Assembly (NCBI GenBank): GCA_021413705.1
Contig: JAIOPX010000261.1
Location: forward strand, 1-56,604
Length of the DNA stretch: 56,604 nt
Reading direction: 5' to 3'
Source: Planctomycetota bacterium
GTDB lineage: Bacteria; Planctomycetota; Planctomycetia; Pirellulales; UBA7805
Shown here: positions 17,398 through 26,060 of the stretch, piece after piece
Layout: the number at the start of each line of letters is the position of its first letter
How positions within the stretch are numbered: position 1 is the stretch's first letter
Translations under genes and position numbers: made by a program
Notes under the pieces: generated by a model
What the model was told of the DNA's origin: nothing
The model's database searches: none
What the model saw: only the letters and a program-made list of their open reading frames with translations

Positions 17398-18707
17398 TGT
17401 TCAAGGTGATCGGTGGGACATATCGCGAAATCTGCCTCGAACCAAAGTGGGATCAGCTTTTTGGCTCTGGGTTCCGAGCGGCTGTTGCAGGATCGTCGAT
17501 TGTGCGTGAGGCATGTGGGCAGCAAGTGAATCTTGAAACCTGGGTTGCGGATGCGCAACGACACACAATGCAGGTATGGGCTTCACATTTTGAGATTGGC
17601 GTTTCGATTCATGAGCGAGCTGAAGCGATTGAGTTCCAGTACGAGCATGGGCTCTCCATCCCGAGGATCTACCCTGATCCAAGTCACATCACCGGAATCG
17701 CTCCTCAAACAATCGAGGCAGACAACGCGCTTCTCTTCGGCGTGCTGGAAGACAACTCATCGCAAAGCGCAATAACGGCAATTGCAAAGGGGCTAGTGTA
17801 CGATCCACAAGCTGGCACACAGTCGGTTCCATTTTCCCACACGATGTCGAAAGCGGGTCGCCTTGCCATCGTGGCCAATTTGTCTGAAGTCGAAGCGATG
17901 GTGAGAGCCCTTAAACTAGAAATTAATGGGGAGGACCATCGCCCTATCGCCGTTGGAAAGGCGATTCTTGTCCATGAGAACGCGGAAGTTGTGGTCGTGA
18001 AGAACGGTGCAGAAGGCGCGTTCGTCATCACTCGTGAAGATGCACACCACGTATCTAGTTACAAAACTAATCATCTGTTCAAACTGGGATCGGGCGACGT
18101 TTTTTCGGGGGTGTTTGCCGCCTTTTGGCTCGAACTCAACGCCGATCCAGTTGAGGCCGCCGAACGGGCATCCGCTGCGGCAGCATATTACTGTGACCGA
18201 GGTGGGTTGCACGGACTACCGATACCTTCTGATTATGATACCGTACTTGCAGCACGAATTGAGCAACACAGGATTCCAATCCGTTCCACTGATACGCCGC
18301 GTAAGTCCGTTTACATTGCAGGACCATTATTTAATTTCCAGCAACGATGGTTTATCAATGAAGTACGTCGATGCTTAGCAAAACATGGAGTTAAAACGTT
18401 TTCGCCTTATCACGACGTGGGTCCGGCAGCAAAAGAGACCGATCACGCAGAGGCAACAAGAATTACTCGCGCAGATATTGAGGGGCTTGAACAAAGTGCG
18501 GCGGTATTTGCGATTGTCGATGGTTTGGATGGTGGCACGTTGTTTGAGGTCGGTTACGCCGTCGCGAAGGGTATTCCGGTGATCGCTTTCGGACAGTCCA
18601 CCGGAAAAGAGGACTTGTTAATGATTGAGGGAAGTCCCGGCTGTCGCCTATTCGACGATTTTCCAACGGCCATTTATCACGCCGCGTGGACGGCTCTTGA
18701 GTCATGA
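17397..18707 (+). CDS. PfkB-type kinase fused to nucleoside 2-deoxyribosyltransferase-like domain
   Basis: 436 residues in two domains. Residues about 1-295 are a ribokinase/PfkB-like sugar or nucleoside kinase: PfkB signature LGSGDVFSGVF (230-240) with D234 as probable base. Residues about 303-435 match the nucleoside 2-deoxyribosyltransferase family: VYIAGPLF (305-312), an Asp in RADIEG (D360), and GGTLFEVGYA (379-388) with E384 as likely nucleophile. The first domain would phosphorylate, the second exchange or hydrolyse a nucleobase on a (deoxy)ribose. The gene starts in the stop of the small protein (TAATG) and its stop overlaps queC (ATGA), so all are probably one pathway. The fusion is unusual. 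Confidence 0.82.
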   Translation: MFKVIGGTYREICLEPKWDQLFGSGFRAAVAGSSIVREACGQQVNLETWVADAQRHTMQVWASHFEIGVSIHERAEAIEFQYEHGLSIPRIYPDPSHITGIAPQTIEADNALLFGVLEDNSSQSAITAIAKGLVYDPQAGTQSVPFSHTMSKAGRLAIVANLSEVEAMVRALKLEINGEDHRPIAVGKAILVHENAEVVVVKNGAEGAFVITREDAHHVSSYKTNHLFKLGSGDVFSGVFAAFWLELNADPVEAAERASAAAAYYCDRGGLHGLPIPSDYDTVLAARIEQHRIPIRSTDTPRKSVYIAGPLFNFQQRWFINEVRRCLAKHGVKTFSPYHDVGPAAKETDHAEATRITRADIEGLEQSAAVFAIVDGLDGGTLFEVGYAVAKGIPVIAFGQSTGKEDLLMIEGSPGCRLFDDFPTAIYHAAWTALES

Positions 18708-19366
18708 GCACCGCGCTGTTGTTATCGGGGGGTATCGACTCTATCGCTCTGGGTTACTGGGTCCGGCCCGAGTATGCGATTTCGGTCGACTACGGACAGC
18801 TGGCAGCAGACGCAGAGATCGCGGCTTCCCAGCAAGTGTGCTTGATGTTAAATATTCAGCACGAAGTGATAAGGGCAAACTGTGCGGAGGCTGGCTTTGG
18901 AAATATGTTAGCGCGGACGGAACCGTCAGCGGGGACTACATTTGAGGGACCCTCGCCGGAATGGTGGCCATACCGAAACCAACTGTTGATAACTCTAGCT
19001 GCTGGCAGATGTATTGCGCTCGGATGCAAGAGCCTGCTAATTGGAACCGTTGCATCCGATGCGCGGCACAGAGATGGAAATGCCGAGTTTGTCAACAAGA
19101 TGAACGAGCTCTTGTCCTGCCAGGAAGGTGGCATCTCGGTCGTCGCGCCCGGCATTGATTTGACATCCCTTTTATTGGTGCGCGAAGCTAAGGTACCATT
19201 GTCGGTCCTGGGTTGGGCACACTCATGTCACTGCGCCAATGTTCCTTGTGGCAGTTGTCGAGGGTGTCAGAAATATCGAGAGGTATTCAATCAACTCCTC
19301 GAATCGGAGTCAGAACCCGTGCCCGAGCCAACGACTGGGGTTGCAAAGGAATGGGGGCGTCAGTAG
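18704..19366 (+). CDS. QueC-like PP-loop enzyme (Cap9/QatC-like)
   Basis: 220 residues. PP-loop LSGGIDS (7-13) binds ATP; VDYGQ (28-32) and the WPYRNQ motif (88-93) match QueC's substrate region; C175/C177, C182, C185 and C188 form the zinc site. QueC makes 7-cyano-7-deazaguanine from the carboxy precursor with ammonia, but no other queuosine genes are near. QueC-like enzymes recur in defence systems: Cap9 in type IV CBASS and QatC in Qat. Here it follows a nucleobase-transferase fusion and precedes an OGG-like gene, so a role in activating a deazaguanine for attachment to nucleic acid or protein is more likely than tRNA queuosine synthesis. Confidence 0.88.
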   Translation: MSTALLLSGGIDSIALGYWVRPEYAISVDYGQLAADAEIAASQQVCLMLNIQHEVIRANCAEAGFGNMLARTEPSAGTTFEGPSPEWWPYRNQLLITLAAGRCIALGCKSLLIGTVASDARHRDGNAEFVNKMNELLSCQEGGISVVAPGIDLTSLLLVREAKVPLSVLGWAHSCHCANVPCGSCRGCQKYREVFNQLLESESEPVPEPTTGVAKEWGRQ

Positions 19367-19404
19367 GGTGTTGTGACGTATTTGGACTTGCATCGAGGTA
19401 CCAT

Positions 19405-20070
19405 ATGTCGGGGAGCACTTCGCCAGTTACTCGCCGTGGCGTCATAACTGCGTACGTCTATGCACGCCGGCGTGTCATCGAAGCGGGCTTTTTACCCGAA
19501 CTTCAGTGGCAACAATCGCGGGGGAGTGTAGCACCAACGGAATCAGATTTTCTGCGTGAGTTTGCGTGGGTCGTTCTTGCCGCTGGCATGAGGGAGCGCG
19601 TCATACGCCTGAAGTTTTCGAGAATCTCTGAAGCGTTTCTCCAGTTTGAATCGGCGGAGTCCATCGCGCAGTCGCGGTGCAAATGTCGTACCGATGCGCT
19701 TGAGGTCTTTGGGCACAAAGGAAAGATTAACGCGATCGTTGGCGCTGCTGTTCGCGTGTATCGTGAAGGATTTTCAACAACTCTCGCATCTCTCAATTCA
19801 TCAGATTTAGCATACTTGCAAACTTTTGATTTCATAGGACCTGCGACATCTTGCCACCTCGCCAAGAATCTAGGCCTTGAGATTGTCAAGCCTGACAGAC
19901 ATTTGGTGCGCCTAACAGCGGCATGTGGATACGACTGTCCTACAAATTTGTGCCGCGATATTGCAGAGTTTGTCGGCGAACGTCTCAGTGTCGTTGACTT
20001 GGTTCTTTGGCGTTACGCCACGCTATCGAAGACCTATCTGGAAGAATTGTCTACGCATTTACTCGCGTGA
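19405..20070 (+). CDS. OGG-like HhH glycosylase-family protein (Cap11-like)
   Basis: 221 residues from the ATG at 19405, chosen for GAGGT 6 nt upstream; an ATG at 19351 overlapping queC is possible. Residues about 140-180 carry a helix-hairpin-helix and GPD-like region: LQTFDFIGPATSCHLAKNLG followed by KPDRHLVRL, where the Asp matches the catalytic Asp of 8-oxoguanine/EndoIII-type glycosylases. FAWVVLAAGMRERVIRLKFSRI resembles the family's N-terminal helices. OGG-like proteins accompany QueC-like proteins in type IV CBASS (cap11). A catalytic Lys before the Asp is not clearly placed, so it could be a binder of modified bases rather than a glycosylase. Confidence 0.75.
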   Translation: MSGSTSPVTRRGVITAYVYARRRVIEAGFLPELQWQQSRGSVAPTESDFLREFAWVVLAAGMRERVIRLKFSRISEAFLQFESAESIAQSRCKCRTDALEVFGHKGKINAIVGAAVRVYREGFSTTLASLNSSDLAYLQTFDFIGPATSCHLAKNLGLEIVKPDRHLVRLTAACGYDCPTNLCRDIAEFVGERLSVVDLVLWRYATLSKTYLEELSTHLLA

Positions 20071-20698
20071 CGAGGGATTATAACCTCACCGCTGCCCCAG
20101 CTCCGCCGAGCCACCGAAGGTACTCGCTCGTCTTCTGGTTTCCACTTGCATGGCAGCGCTTACGCGAGTGCCAGCTTCGCTTGGACCCGGAATTAACATC
20201 GAAGGTACCCCCGGAACCCATTTCTATTCTGCTATTCTGTCGCGTGGTTGCTTCTTTGAACAGCCTATCACCATATGCATCCTTGTCGCGATCTGGGCAC
20301 CAGCCCTCGGTTTGCTAATTCCTGACGAGGTATTCAATAAAAGCCATTGTCACTTGATCGGCGAATAATCCTGAAGTCATAGATTGCAGCTGACGGTCCG
20401 AGTTAAGTCGTTACAGTCGCGCAAGATCCTGATTGCCTCGGCAGCGTATCACCAACGCACTTTACGACCGCACCCATCTCGTGATGATATCGCGCCAAAC
20501 GGCTTCTTCCTGCGGCGCGGAGTGCTTTGAACTGTTTAGCGTGACGGTCGGTCGAAACCCCATTTGTAGTGCGGTATCGTAGGTCGCGTGGCCATACGTG
20601 AGCCGCGTGCATCGGCGGCGCAACTTTCGAGAGACCTCACGTCATCCTTAAGACGGCATTATTACCGCCAGAAGAACCCGTGATCGACAATGCGAATT
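20071..20698. other. Convergent intergenic region, no gene recognised
   Basis: 628 bases between the end of the plus-strand operon and the end of the minus-strand pair. Frames at 20150-20368 and 20403-20612 lack ribosome sites and recognisable domains. No obvious terminator hairpin was seen; a shared bidirectional terminator would be expected here. Confidence 0.4.
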
Positions 20699-21436
20699 TT
20701 ATTTCATCGCCGACAAAGTGTCCTCGCCGTTTGTCCTCTTAACAACAGAATATTCTCCGAGAGATGCTCGGGCCATTCTCAATTCGTCATCAATTGCTTC
20801 TGGGTTTATAACCGATTCAATGATCGCCGGAACATCTTTGGGAATCAGCGACGAAATGCGAGCATATGATTTCATGGCAGCCGTACTGATGCCAACATGC
20901 TTGCTCGCTGCGTCAACCTCACTGATGTGAACCTCCACCATTCGATCGGCCAGAACACGCAGCATTTCCGTTGCGACGCCTAACGTTGGGTCAACTTGCC
21001 TAGCATGGCCAATGTCAAAACAAAAACGTGCCTTCGGTAACGCTTCAAAATACCATTTCAACTCTTCGACCGTTCGTCCAATGGGCTTGCGTTGATCCAT
21101 GTTTTCCAGCACGAGTGACCCTTCGATCGGCTTCCAAGTGTCTGGATTCTCAATGATGTCCGGGTGGATGATGATGGAACTGATGTATGTTGCAACTTTC
21201 GTCAGAAGTTTTACCAGTTCCTTCTCAGAGTAATGTTCTCGCTGGCTTGGAGCATGGAATGACACATAAGCAAACTTGCTGAGATCGAGCTTGGCAAGCG
21301 CATGCAGGAGAGGGGCCAGTTCATCTTCTCGCAAAGCAGACAATTCCAGTGCGTCCACTCGACCTTCCTGGAGTTTTATCCCCTTCTGGAAATCTCCTTT
21401 GGCCAACGCACCCGTTGAAAATCCTATTCGACGCAT
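20699..21436 (-). CDS. TIM-barrel AP endonuclease 2/sugar epimerase-like protein
   Basis: 245 residues of the xylose isomerase-like/endonuclease IV superfamily. Probable metal ligands are spread as in that fold: E31 (ALELS), H61 (VSFHAPS), H91 (IIHPD), E111 (VLENMD), D141 and H144 (CFDIGHA), H170 and E173 (VHISEV). Such proteins are either sugar-phosphate isomerases or three-metal AP endonucleases; the sequence does not decide. Its ATG shares one base with the stop of the nucleotidyltransferase gene, so the two form a unit facing the QueC-like operon. Confidence 0.8.
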   Translation of the reverse strand: MRRIGFSTGALAKGDFQKGIKLQEGRVDALELSALREDELAPLLHALAKLDLSKFAYVSFHAPSQREHYSEKELVKLLTKVATYISSIIIHPDIIENPDTWKPIEGSLVLENMDQRKPIGRTVEELKWYFEALPKARFCFDIGHARQVDPTLGVATEMLRVLADRMVEVHISEVDAASKHVGISTAAMKSYARISSLIPKDVPAIIESVINPEAIDDELRMARASLGEYSVVKRTNGEDTLSAMK

Positions 21437-22572
21437 CAGAAAACTCCGTATCTTCTGGTCAACTTACCTAAGCGTTCATTGGAATCAAAGAATAATGCCT
21501 CAAGGCCATCGCGAAACGCTCGGCTATTCCTTCTTTGCTCGTCGAAGATGGGATCATTGGCATTGCTGAACTCCAGCTTCTTCAAGTGGTCTCGTTTCTT
21601 TGCGTCGTCGAGCGTAGCCAGAAAGTTGTTGTAGGCGCCCATGACTGTTTTGGCTATCTCATCGCTGGCAAAGTGCAGAAGCGCCCACGAAAGAAGGTCG
21701 ATCGCCGAACGGCGTGACAATCTAAAACAGTATTCCAGAAGTTCCGTGTCCACGAACTCTGAATTCTGTGGTTTGCCGGCAAACTCCTCATCGCATAGAA
21801 AGCAAAGCAGCATTCCTTTGGCGAACAGCAACTTCCGTGACATTCGCAGTTTCGTGTTCTTTAACGCCCATTCCGCATTGGACCGCTGCCACTTTTTTGT
21901 AGCGTAATCGACCGTGAGTGTTCGCCAGAACCTAACTATGTCATTGAACAGGAACAGTGGCGCATGAAACTTCGCAGGGCTTGTTACCGGCGGATCCCCC
22001 ACAATATATCTCTCCAAGATCGCCCGAACGACTCGTTCATGAGTCACCGCATCTGATAAGCTTGTCGATTCCAGTAACATCAACACTCGGCGAGTGATGT
22101 TGTGATTCGTATCCTCGCCGCCGCCAATGTAATGCACCAACTCGTGGCTGCTTGACATCGTTCCGAAGGTCCCGGTGGGACCAGGCTTCTGATACTCTTC
22201 CTCCTGAAGCATCTCCTCGACTGATTTTGCGACATCGAAGTGCCACATGTCGGCTGGGCCGTCAATCATCAGCGTCCAGTCGACGTCACTGCCGGAAGTC
22301 CATTCTTCTCTTGCCAACGAGCCGAATGCGATGACTGAGGTGTTCGCTGGCGGCCTGAGCTTTTGAACGCGTTCACGAAGCTTATCGACATGGGTGCGAC
22401 ACTGGTCACGTGCCGCCAGAATCGCCGGCCATTTTTTGCCTAACTTGGCGGCGAGCTCTTCAACCGAGTTTTGATCGAGTGATGGGTTCACGTGTACCGC
22501 AACTCCGATGGTGGACCATCTCGCGCGCATCATGCGAGCGATGGAATCCACTTCCACTTCCCAGTCTACCAA
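21436..22572 (-). CDS. Pol-beta-superfamily nucleotidyltransferase (GlnD/DUF294-like)
   Basis: About 378 residues; the start is uncertain (TTG at 22572, or the GTG/ATG codons within the next 15 residues). The nucleotidyltransferase core is FGSLAREEWTSGSDVDWTLM (83-102): G84-S85, then D96-x-D98 for metal. HELVHYIGG lies about 60 residues later, and the C-terminal ~200 residues are helical, as in GlnD/DUF294-type transferases. A standard CD-NTase would show a GSxxxGT-type motif, so assignment as a cyclic-nucleotide synthase is not supported. It might nucleotidylate a protein, RNA or small molecule. Co-transcribed with the TIM-barrel gene. Confidence 0.78.
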   Translation of the reverse strand: MVDWEVEVDSIARMMRARWSTIGVAVHVNPSLDQNSVEELAAKLGKKWPAILAARDQCRTHVDKLRERVQKLRPPANTSVIAFGSLAREEWTSGSDVDWTLMIDGPADMWHFDVAKSVEEMLQEEEYQKPGPTGTFGTMSSSHELVHYIGGGEDTNHNITRRVLMLLESTSLSDAVTHERVVRAILERYIVGDPPVTSPAKFHAPLFLFNDIVRFWRTLTVDYATKKWQRSNAEWALKNTKLRMSRKLLFAKGMLLCFLCDEEFAGKPQNSEFVDTELLEYCFRLSRRSAIDLLSWALLHFASDEIAKTVMGAYNNFLATLDDAKKRDHLKKLEFSNANDPIFDEQRRNSRAFRDGLEALFFDSNERLGKLTRRYGVF

Positions 22573-22731
22573 GTCAGGAGTCTGTCGGCTATCACGGCCA
22601 AGGCGGCTTGCGTCGTGTCTTCATTACTGGCTACGCCATCAGGTAACGGCTTGACGGCTTTGTGCCAAAGCAGGCCAGCGCTCTCATCGCGTGTCTTCCG
22701 CCTCCATCATGTTCTCATAAGGCCACTTCCT

Positions 22732-23790
22732 ATGTCATCGACATTGCAAGACGGTTCCCAACCCAATCGCCATACATGGCTGACGGTGCCACCCGAGGAG
22801 CGTATTTTGAAGGCCAATAAGCTCATCGTCGTACACCCTCGGTTTCGCGAAGCCCTGGAATTACTCAAACACTGCCACGAAAGTCGCAGACTGGGCGGCG
22901 AACCGGCATGCGGCGCGCTGCTGGGCACCTCGGGCGTTGGCAAGACCAGTGTCGTAGATCATTATCGGCGCCTTTATCCGGCGATCGAGACGGATGCCTC
23001 GACGCGCCAGCCCGTATTGAAAGTCACGCTACAACCCGATGCGCGTCCCAAGGGAATTGCGGCTGATATCCTCCTGGCGCTCGGCGACCCGGCCTGGAGC
23101 AGCGGCACAGTGCAGAGCCAGACCAACCGGGCCGTCACACTGCTTAAACGGTGCGGCGTGGAATTGATCGTGATGGATGAATTCCATCACCTGTTTGACA
23201 TGGACCGGCTGAAGGTAATGACCAAGGCTTCGCAATGGCTTAAAGTCCTCATCGTTAATACGGGCATTCCCGTGGTGGTGTGCGGCATGCCGGAGGCCGA
23301 ACACGTACTTCGCGCGGAACACACCGAGCGGCGATTCAAGGACCGCTTGACGCTGCGCTGCTTCACTTGGCGCACGCCGGTGGGACGAAAGGAATTCTGC
23401 GGAATGCTCAAACGGCTCGACGATTCCTTGCCGCTGGCCGAGTGCTCGCAACTTGCCAACCCGGAAACGGCCGGGCGGATCTATCTGGCCTGTCGGGGGG
23501 TGCCCGACTACCTGATGAGCCTGATTCGCGGGGCATTGGCCGAGGCCGTCTATCGGCAGTCCGAGCGAATCGAGCAAGCCGATTTGGCTCGAGTCTTTGA
23601 AACCAAACTTGCCCAGCAGCGGGTGCTGGCCGAGCAGAGCAATCCGTTTTGCGGGCCACTGGAGGAAACGGCGTTGTCGCGCGTTCAGGCCGCCGACGAA
23701 GCGCGAACCGTGGGTATCGGCTTAACCCCGCGTGCCTCCCGGGCGCGGAAGCATCACATGACAACCGCCGAATTGCTGGGAGGACGTTGA
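22732..23790 (+). CDS. tnsC: TnsC/TniB-like AAA+ transposition regulator
   Basis: 352 residues from the ATG at 22732. Walker A GTSGVGKT (65-72), Walker B VELIVMDEFHH (143-153) and an RRFKDR segment (about 201-206) that may hold a sensor or arginine finger. TnsC/TniB proteins form ATP-dependent filaments on target DNA and hand the site chosen by TniQ to TnsB. Its stop overlaps the tniQ start (TGATG). No clear ribosome site precedes it, consistent with having been separated from the tnsB transcript by the cargo. Confidence 0.9.
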   Translation: MSSTLQDGSQPNRHTWLTVPPEERILKANKLIVVHPRFREALELLKHCHESRRLGGEPACGALLGTSGVGKTSVVDHYRRLYPAIETDASTRQPVLKVTLQPDARPKGIAADILLALGDPAWSSGTVQSQTNRAVTLLKRCGVELIVMDEFHHLFDMDRLKVMTKASQWLKVLIVNTGIPVVVCGMPEAEHVLRAEHTERRFKDRLTLRCFTWRTPVGRKEFCGMLKRLDDSLPLAECSQLANPETAGRIYLACRGVPDYLMSLIRGALAEAVYRQSERIEQADLARVFETKLAQQRVLAEQSNPFCGPLEETALSRVQAADEARTVGIGLTPRASRARKHHMTTAELLGGR

Positions 23791-25760
23791 TGGAAGACAC
23801 TGCTCGTGCGTTGCCTGCCAGGGAGCCCTTGCTGTCGGGTGAGTCATTGACCAGTCTCGTCCGTCGCACGGCGCAGGCAATGGGTTATGAAGGGATTGGC
23901 CAGATTCGCAAGTTGTTGGGTCACCGGGGAGAGTTGCCGGCTCACCTGAACCACCTTTTTCCGGGCACCACGCTTGATCGTCTGTCCCGAATGCTTTTGC
24001 TGCCCGCAGAACGGGTCTTGGGGTCGACCCTGCATGATTACGCGCGGCAGCTAATGCTCGTGCCCAACGGGTCTCCCCCTCACCGGCTGTGCGACTCCGC
24101 TACGATCCTCAGGCATTTTGATTCTGCCCATCCGCCTGTATGTCCACGCTGCCTGATCGAAGATGAACGCCCCTACGAGCGGCTGGTCTGGTCCATTCGG
24201 GCGCTGCCCGTGTGCCTTCAGCACGACTGCTACCTGGTTCGTCGTTGTCCGGCTTGCAGTCGCCTGCTGAGGCCGGATCGGCCCTTGGTTTCACAATGCC
24301 ATTGCAGCCACGATTTCAGCCAGGCCACCGCGACTCCTGTCGCAGCGACTGCCCTGTCGATTTATCACCAGATGGAATGCTGGTACCGGAGCGCCGCTAC
24401 CCCGTTGGCGGAGCATGCCTCCTGCGCGAGCCTATGGTGGCTTGAGCGGCTCGCCTCGGCTGTTGAGCGAACGCCGAGCTGGCTCGAACGGGAAACCCAG
24501 ACGCTGCAACTCGATACGTCGCTGCCTGCGCAGTCCGCTGCCTGGCTCGTAGCGGCCAAGATCCTGACAAACTGGCCGGCGGGCCTTTTCACCTTTCTGG
24601 CCGAGTTTGATCAGGTAGTGAAATTTCGGTCGACTGCTACCGGGGTGACGCGCGGTTACGGATTGCTGCTACGAGATGCAAAACATCTCGAAGACCTGGG
24701 ATACCCGTTTCCCGCCGACGCATTGCGAACCTACCTCACGGCAAACTATTCGGGAGGATCCCTTAGCGCCAAAGTGTGTCTATTCAATACGCCCCAGAAA
24801 AGAAAACTCCTGCGCCACCGGTCCTGGATTACGCCGACGGAGGCCGACGATCTGCTCCGCGCTCGCCCTGGAACGTCTGTCGACCTGGTTAGCCGTGGGA
24901 TTCTTACGGGCCGCTTAAGCCGAGCTCAACGAAGCGGGCGGCGGATGGGAGTAATCCTGCGCGAGTCCGTACGGCAATTCCAGGCTACGATCGGCGCATC
25001 ATGGACCGTACATGAAACGGGCAGGCAGCTCGGCCTGGGACGGCATACTGTCTACGAATTGATCCGAGTTGGGTGTCTGCCTGGCGCCCTGCGCGCCGGA
25101 GGCTGCTGGCGCGTTCCACGGACGGCGGTGGAGACGCTGCTGCGCCGATATCAGGAACGCCCTGCCAATAAACGGCAGTCACCCGGCTGGTTCACTGTCC
25201 GCGAAGCGACCCGCCAGTTCGGCCCCAGCGGGCTGACGATGGGACGGCTCCTGAAACTAGTCTTTGAAGAGAGCTTGGCGACCAGGCGCCTTGACGGTCA
25301 AGAAGACCTGCGTGGACTGCTGGTTTCTGAAGTTGATTTGGTGGCGGCGCTTCCCGCCGTTCGTCGGGCGCGGGACGATGCGCATGGATGTTCTTTAAGC
25401 CGCCTGGCACAGACGCTGTTTCCGCAGCGACCGATGAAGGAACCGGTTCTCAAGAAGTGGATAGTGGCTGGCCTGCTGCAGGCCAACCGTGCCGGACGCT
25501 CGTGGATCATCGAGCCCGCCGAAATCGACCGGTTTCGACAGACCTATTGTCTATTCACCGAAGCCGCTGCTCTGCTGCACATCAGCCGCTCGACGTTGGC
25601 CCGCTGGGAAGCCGAGGGACGCATTGCGGCTGTCTACGGACGACGAAGCAACACGCCTGGCGGATTTTCGCTCTACCGCCGCGCCGCGGTGGAACAGTTG
25701 AAGTTGCGACCATTGCGCAGAGTTCGCCAGCATCGTTTGCGTCCCGCGAAAGCCGGATAA
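23790..25760 (+). CDS. tniQ: TniQ/TnsD-like target-site protein with HTH tail
   Basis: 656 residues. The N-terminus (GESLTSLVRRTAQAMGY) and the zinc-binding segment CPRC...CLQH...CPAC...CHC (about 112-170) are typical of TniQ. The C-terminal half carries at least two, perhaps three, excisionase/MerR-like helix-turn-helix units: around TVHETGRQLGLGRHTVYELI (about 405-424), TVREATRQFGPSGLTMGRLL (about 470-489), and FTEAAALLHISRSTLARWEAEG (about 589-610). TniQ/TnsD proteins pick the insertion site; the HTH series suggests sequence-specific recognition of a fixed attachment site as in TnsD rather than a Cas-guided one. Confidence 0.9.
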   Translation: MEDTARALPAREPLLSGESLTSLVRRTAQAMGYEGIGQIRKLLGHRGELPAHLNHLFPGTTLDRLSRMLLLPAERVLGSTLHDYARQLMLVPNGSPPHRLCDSATILRHFDSAHPPVCPRCLIEDERPYERLVWSIRALPVCLQHDCYLVRRCPACSRLLRPDRPLVSQCHCSHDFSQATATPVAATALSIYHQMECWYRSAATPLAEHASCASLWWLERLASAVERTPSWLERETQTLQLDTSLPAQSAAWLVAAKILTNWPAGLFTFLAEFDQVVKFRSTATGVTRGYGLLLRDAKHLEDLGYPFPADALRTYLTANYSGGSLSAKVCLFNTPQKRKLLRHRSWITPTEADDLLRARPGTSVDLVSRGILTGRLSRAQRSGRRMGVILRESVRQFQATIGASWTVHETGRQLGLGRHTVYELIRVGCLPGALRAGGCWRVPRTAVETLLRRYQERPANKRQSPGWFTVREATRQFGPSGLTMGRLLKLVFEESLATRRLDGQEDLRGLLVSEVDLVAALPAVRRARDDAHGCSLSRLAQTLFPQRPMKEPVLKKWIVAGLLQANRAGRSWIIEPAEIDRFRQTYCLFTEAAALLHISRSTLARWEAEGRIAAVYGRRSNTPGGFSLYRRAAVEQLKLRPLRRVRQHRLRPAKAG

Positions 25761-25919
25761 ACAGCAAACAGTTCCCTCCTGAGCGCCGTTTCGTGCGCGT
25801 GCTTCTCACTTCATAGGGACTGAAATGAGCACCGCAGCTGCGTCTGCACGTTTCGACGTTCAATCGTGTCTTATTCCTATGCGGCGCATCGCGATCGCGA
25901 TGCGCCCGGAGAAACTTGA

Positions 25920-26060
25920 ATGAATGTCTTTGTCCTGGCCAGCCTAGCACTGGCTCTGGTGCTCGCCGTGGTGGCGCTCATCCACCAAGTGCGCTTACGG
26001 CGGGCACTCGAAAAACTTCTTCGAAGAATCCTTAGCCATTGGAGATCTCATGACCACTAA
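25920..26060 (+). CDS. 46-residue single-pass membrane protein
   Basis: The ATG at 25920 follows GGAGAAACTTGA. The protein is MNVFVLASLALALVLAVVA plus a basic tail (HQVRLRRALEKLLRRIL), so one N-terminal transmembrane helix with a cytoplasmic amphipathic helix. It overlaps the next gene by 11 nt. It is too short for database-level recognition by eye; as the first gene after tniQ it may open the small-protein operon. Confidence 0.6.
   Translation: MNVFVLASLALALVLAVVALIHQVRLRRALEKLLRRILSHWRSHDH

Noticed and set aside
18704-19366. Housekeeping queuosine biosynthesis gene queC
   Set aside because: No queD, queE or queF nearby, placed in defence-type cargo and overlapping a base-transferase fusion gene.
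21436-22572. CD-NTase of a type IV CBASS
   Set aside because: The motif FGSLAREEWTSGSDVDW is closer to GlnD/DUF294-like transferases; no GSxxxGT-type CD-NTase signature and no linked CBASS effector.
1-25760. CRISPR-associated transposon (CAST)
   Set aside because: The array is over 8 kb from tnsA, no cas12k or cascade genes lie between, and TniQ has an HTH-rich TnsD-like tail.
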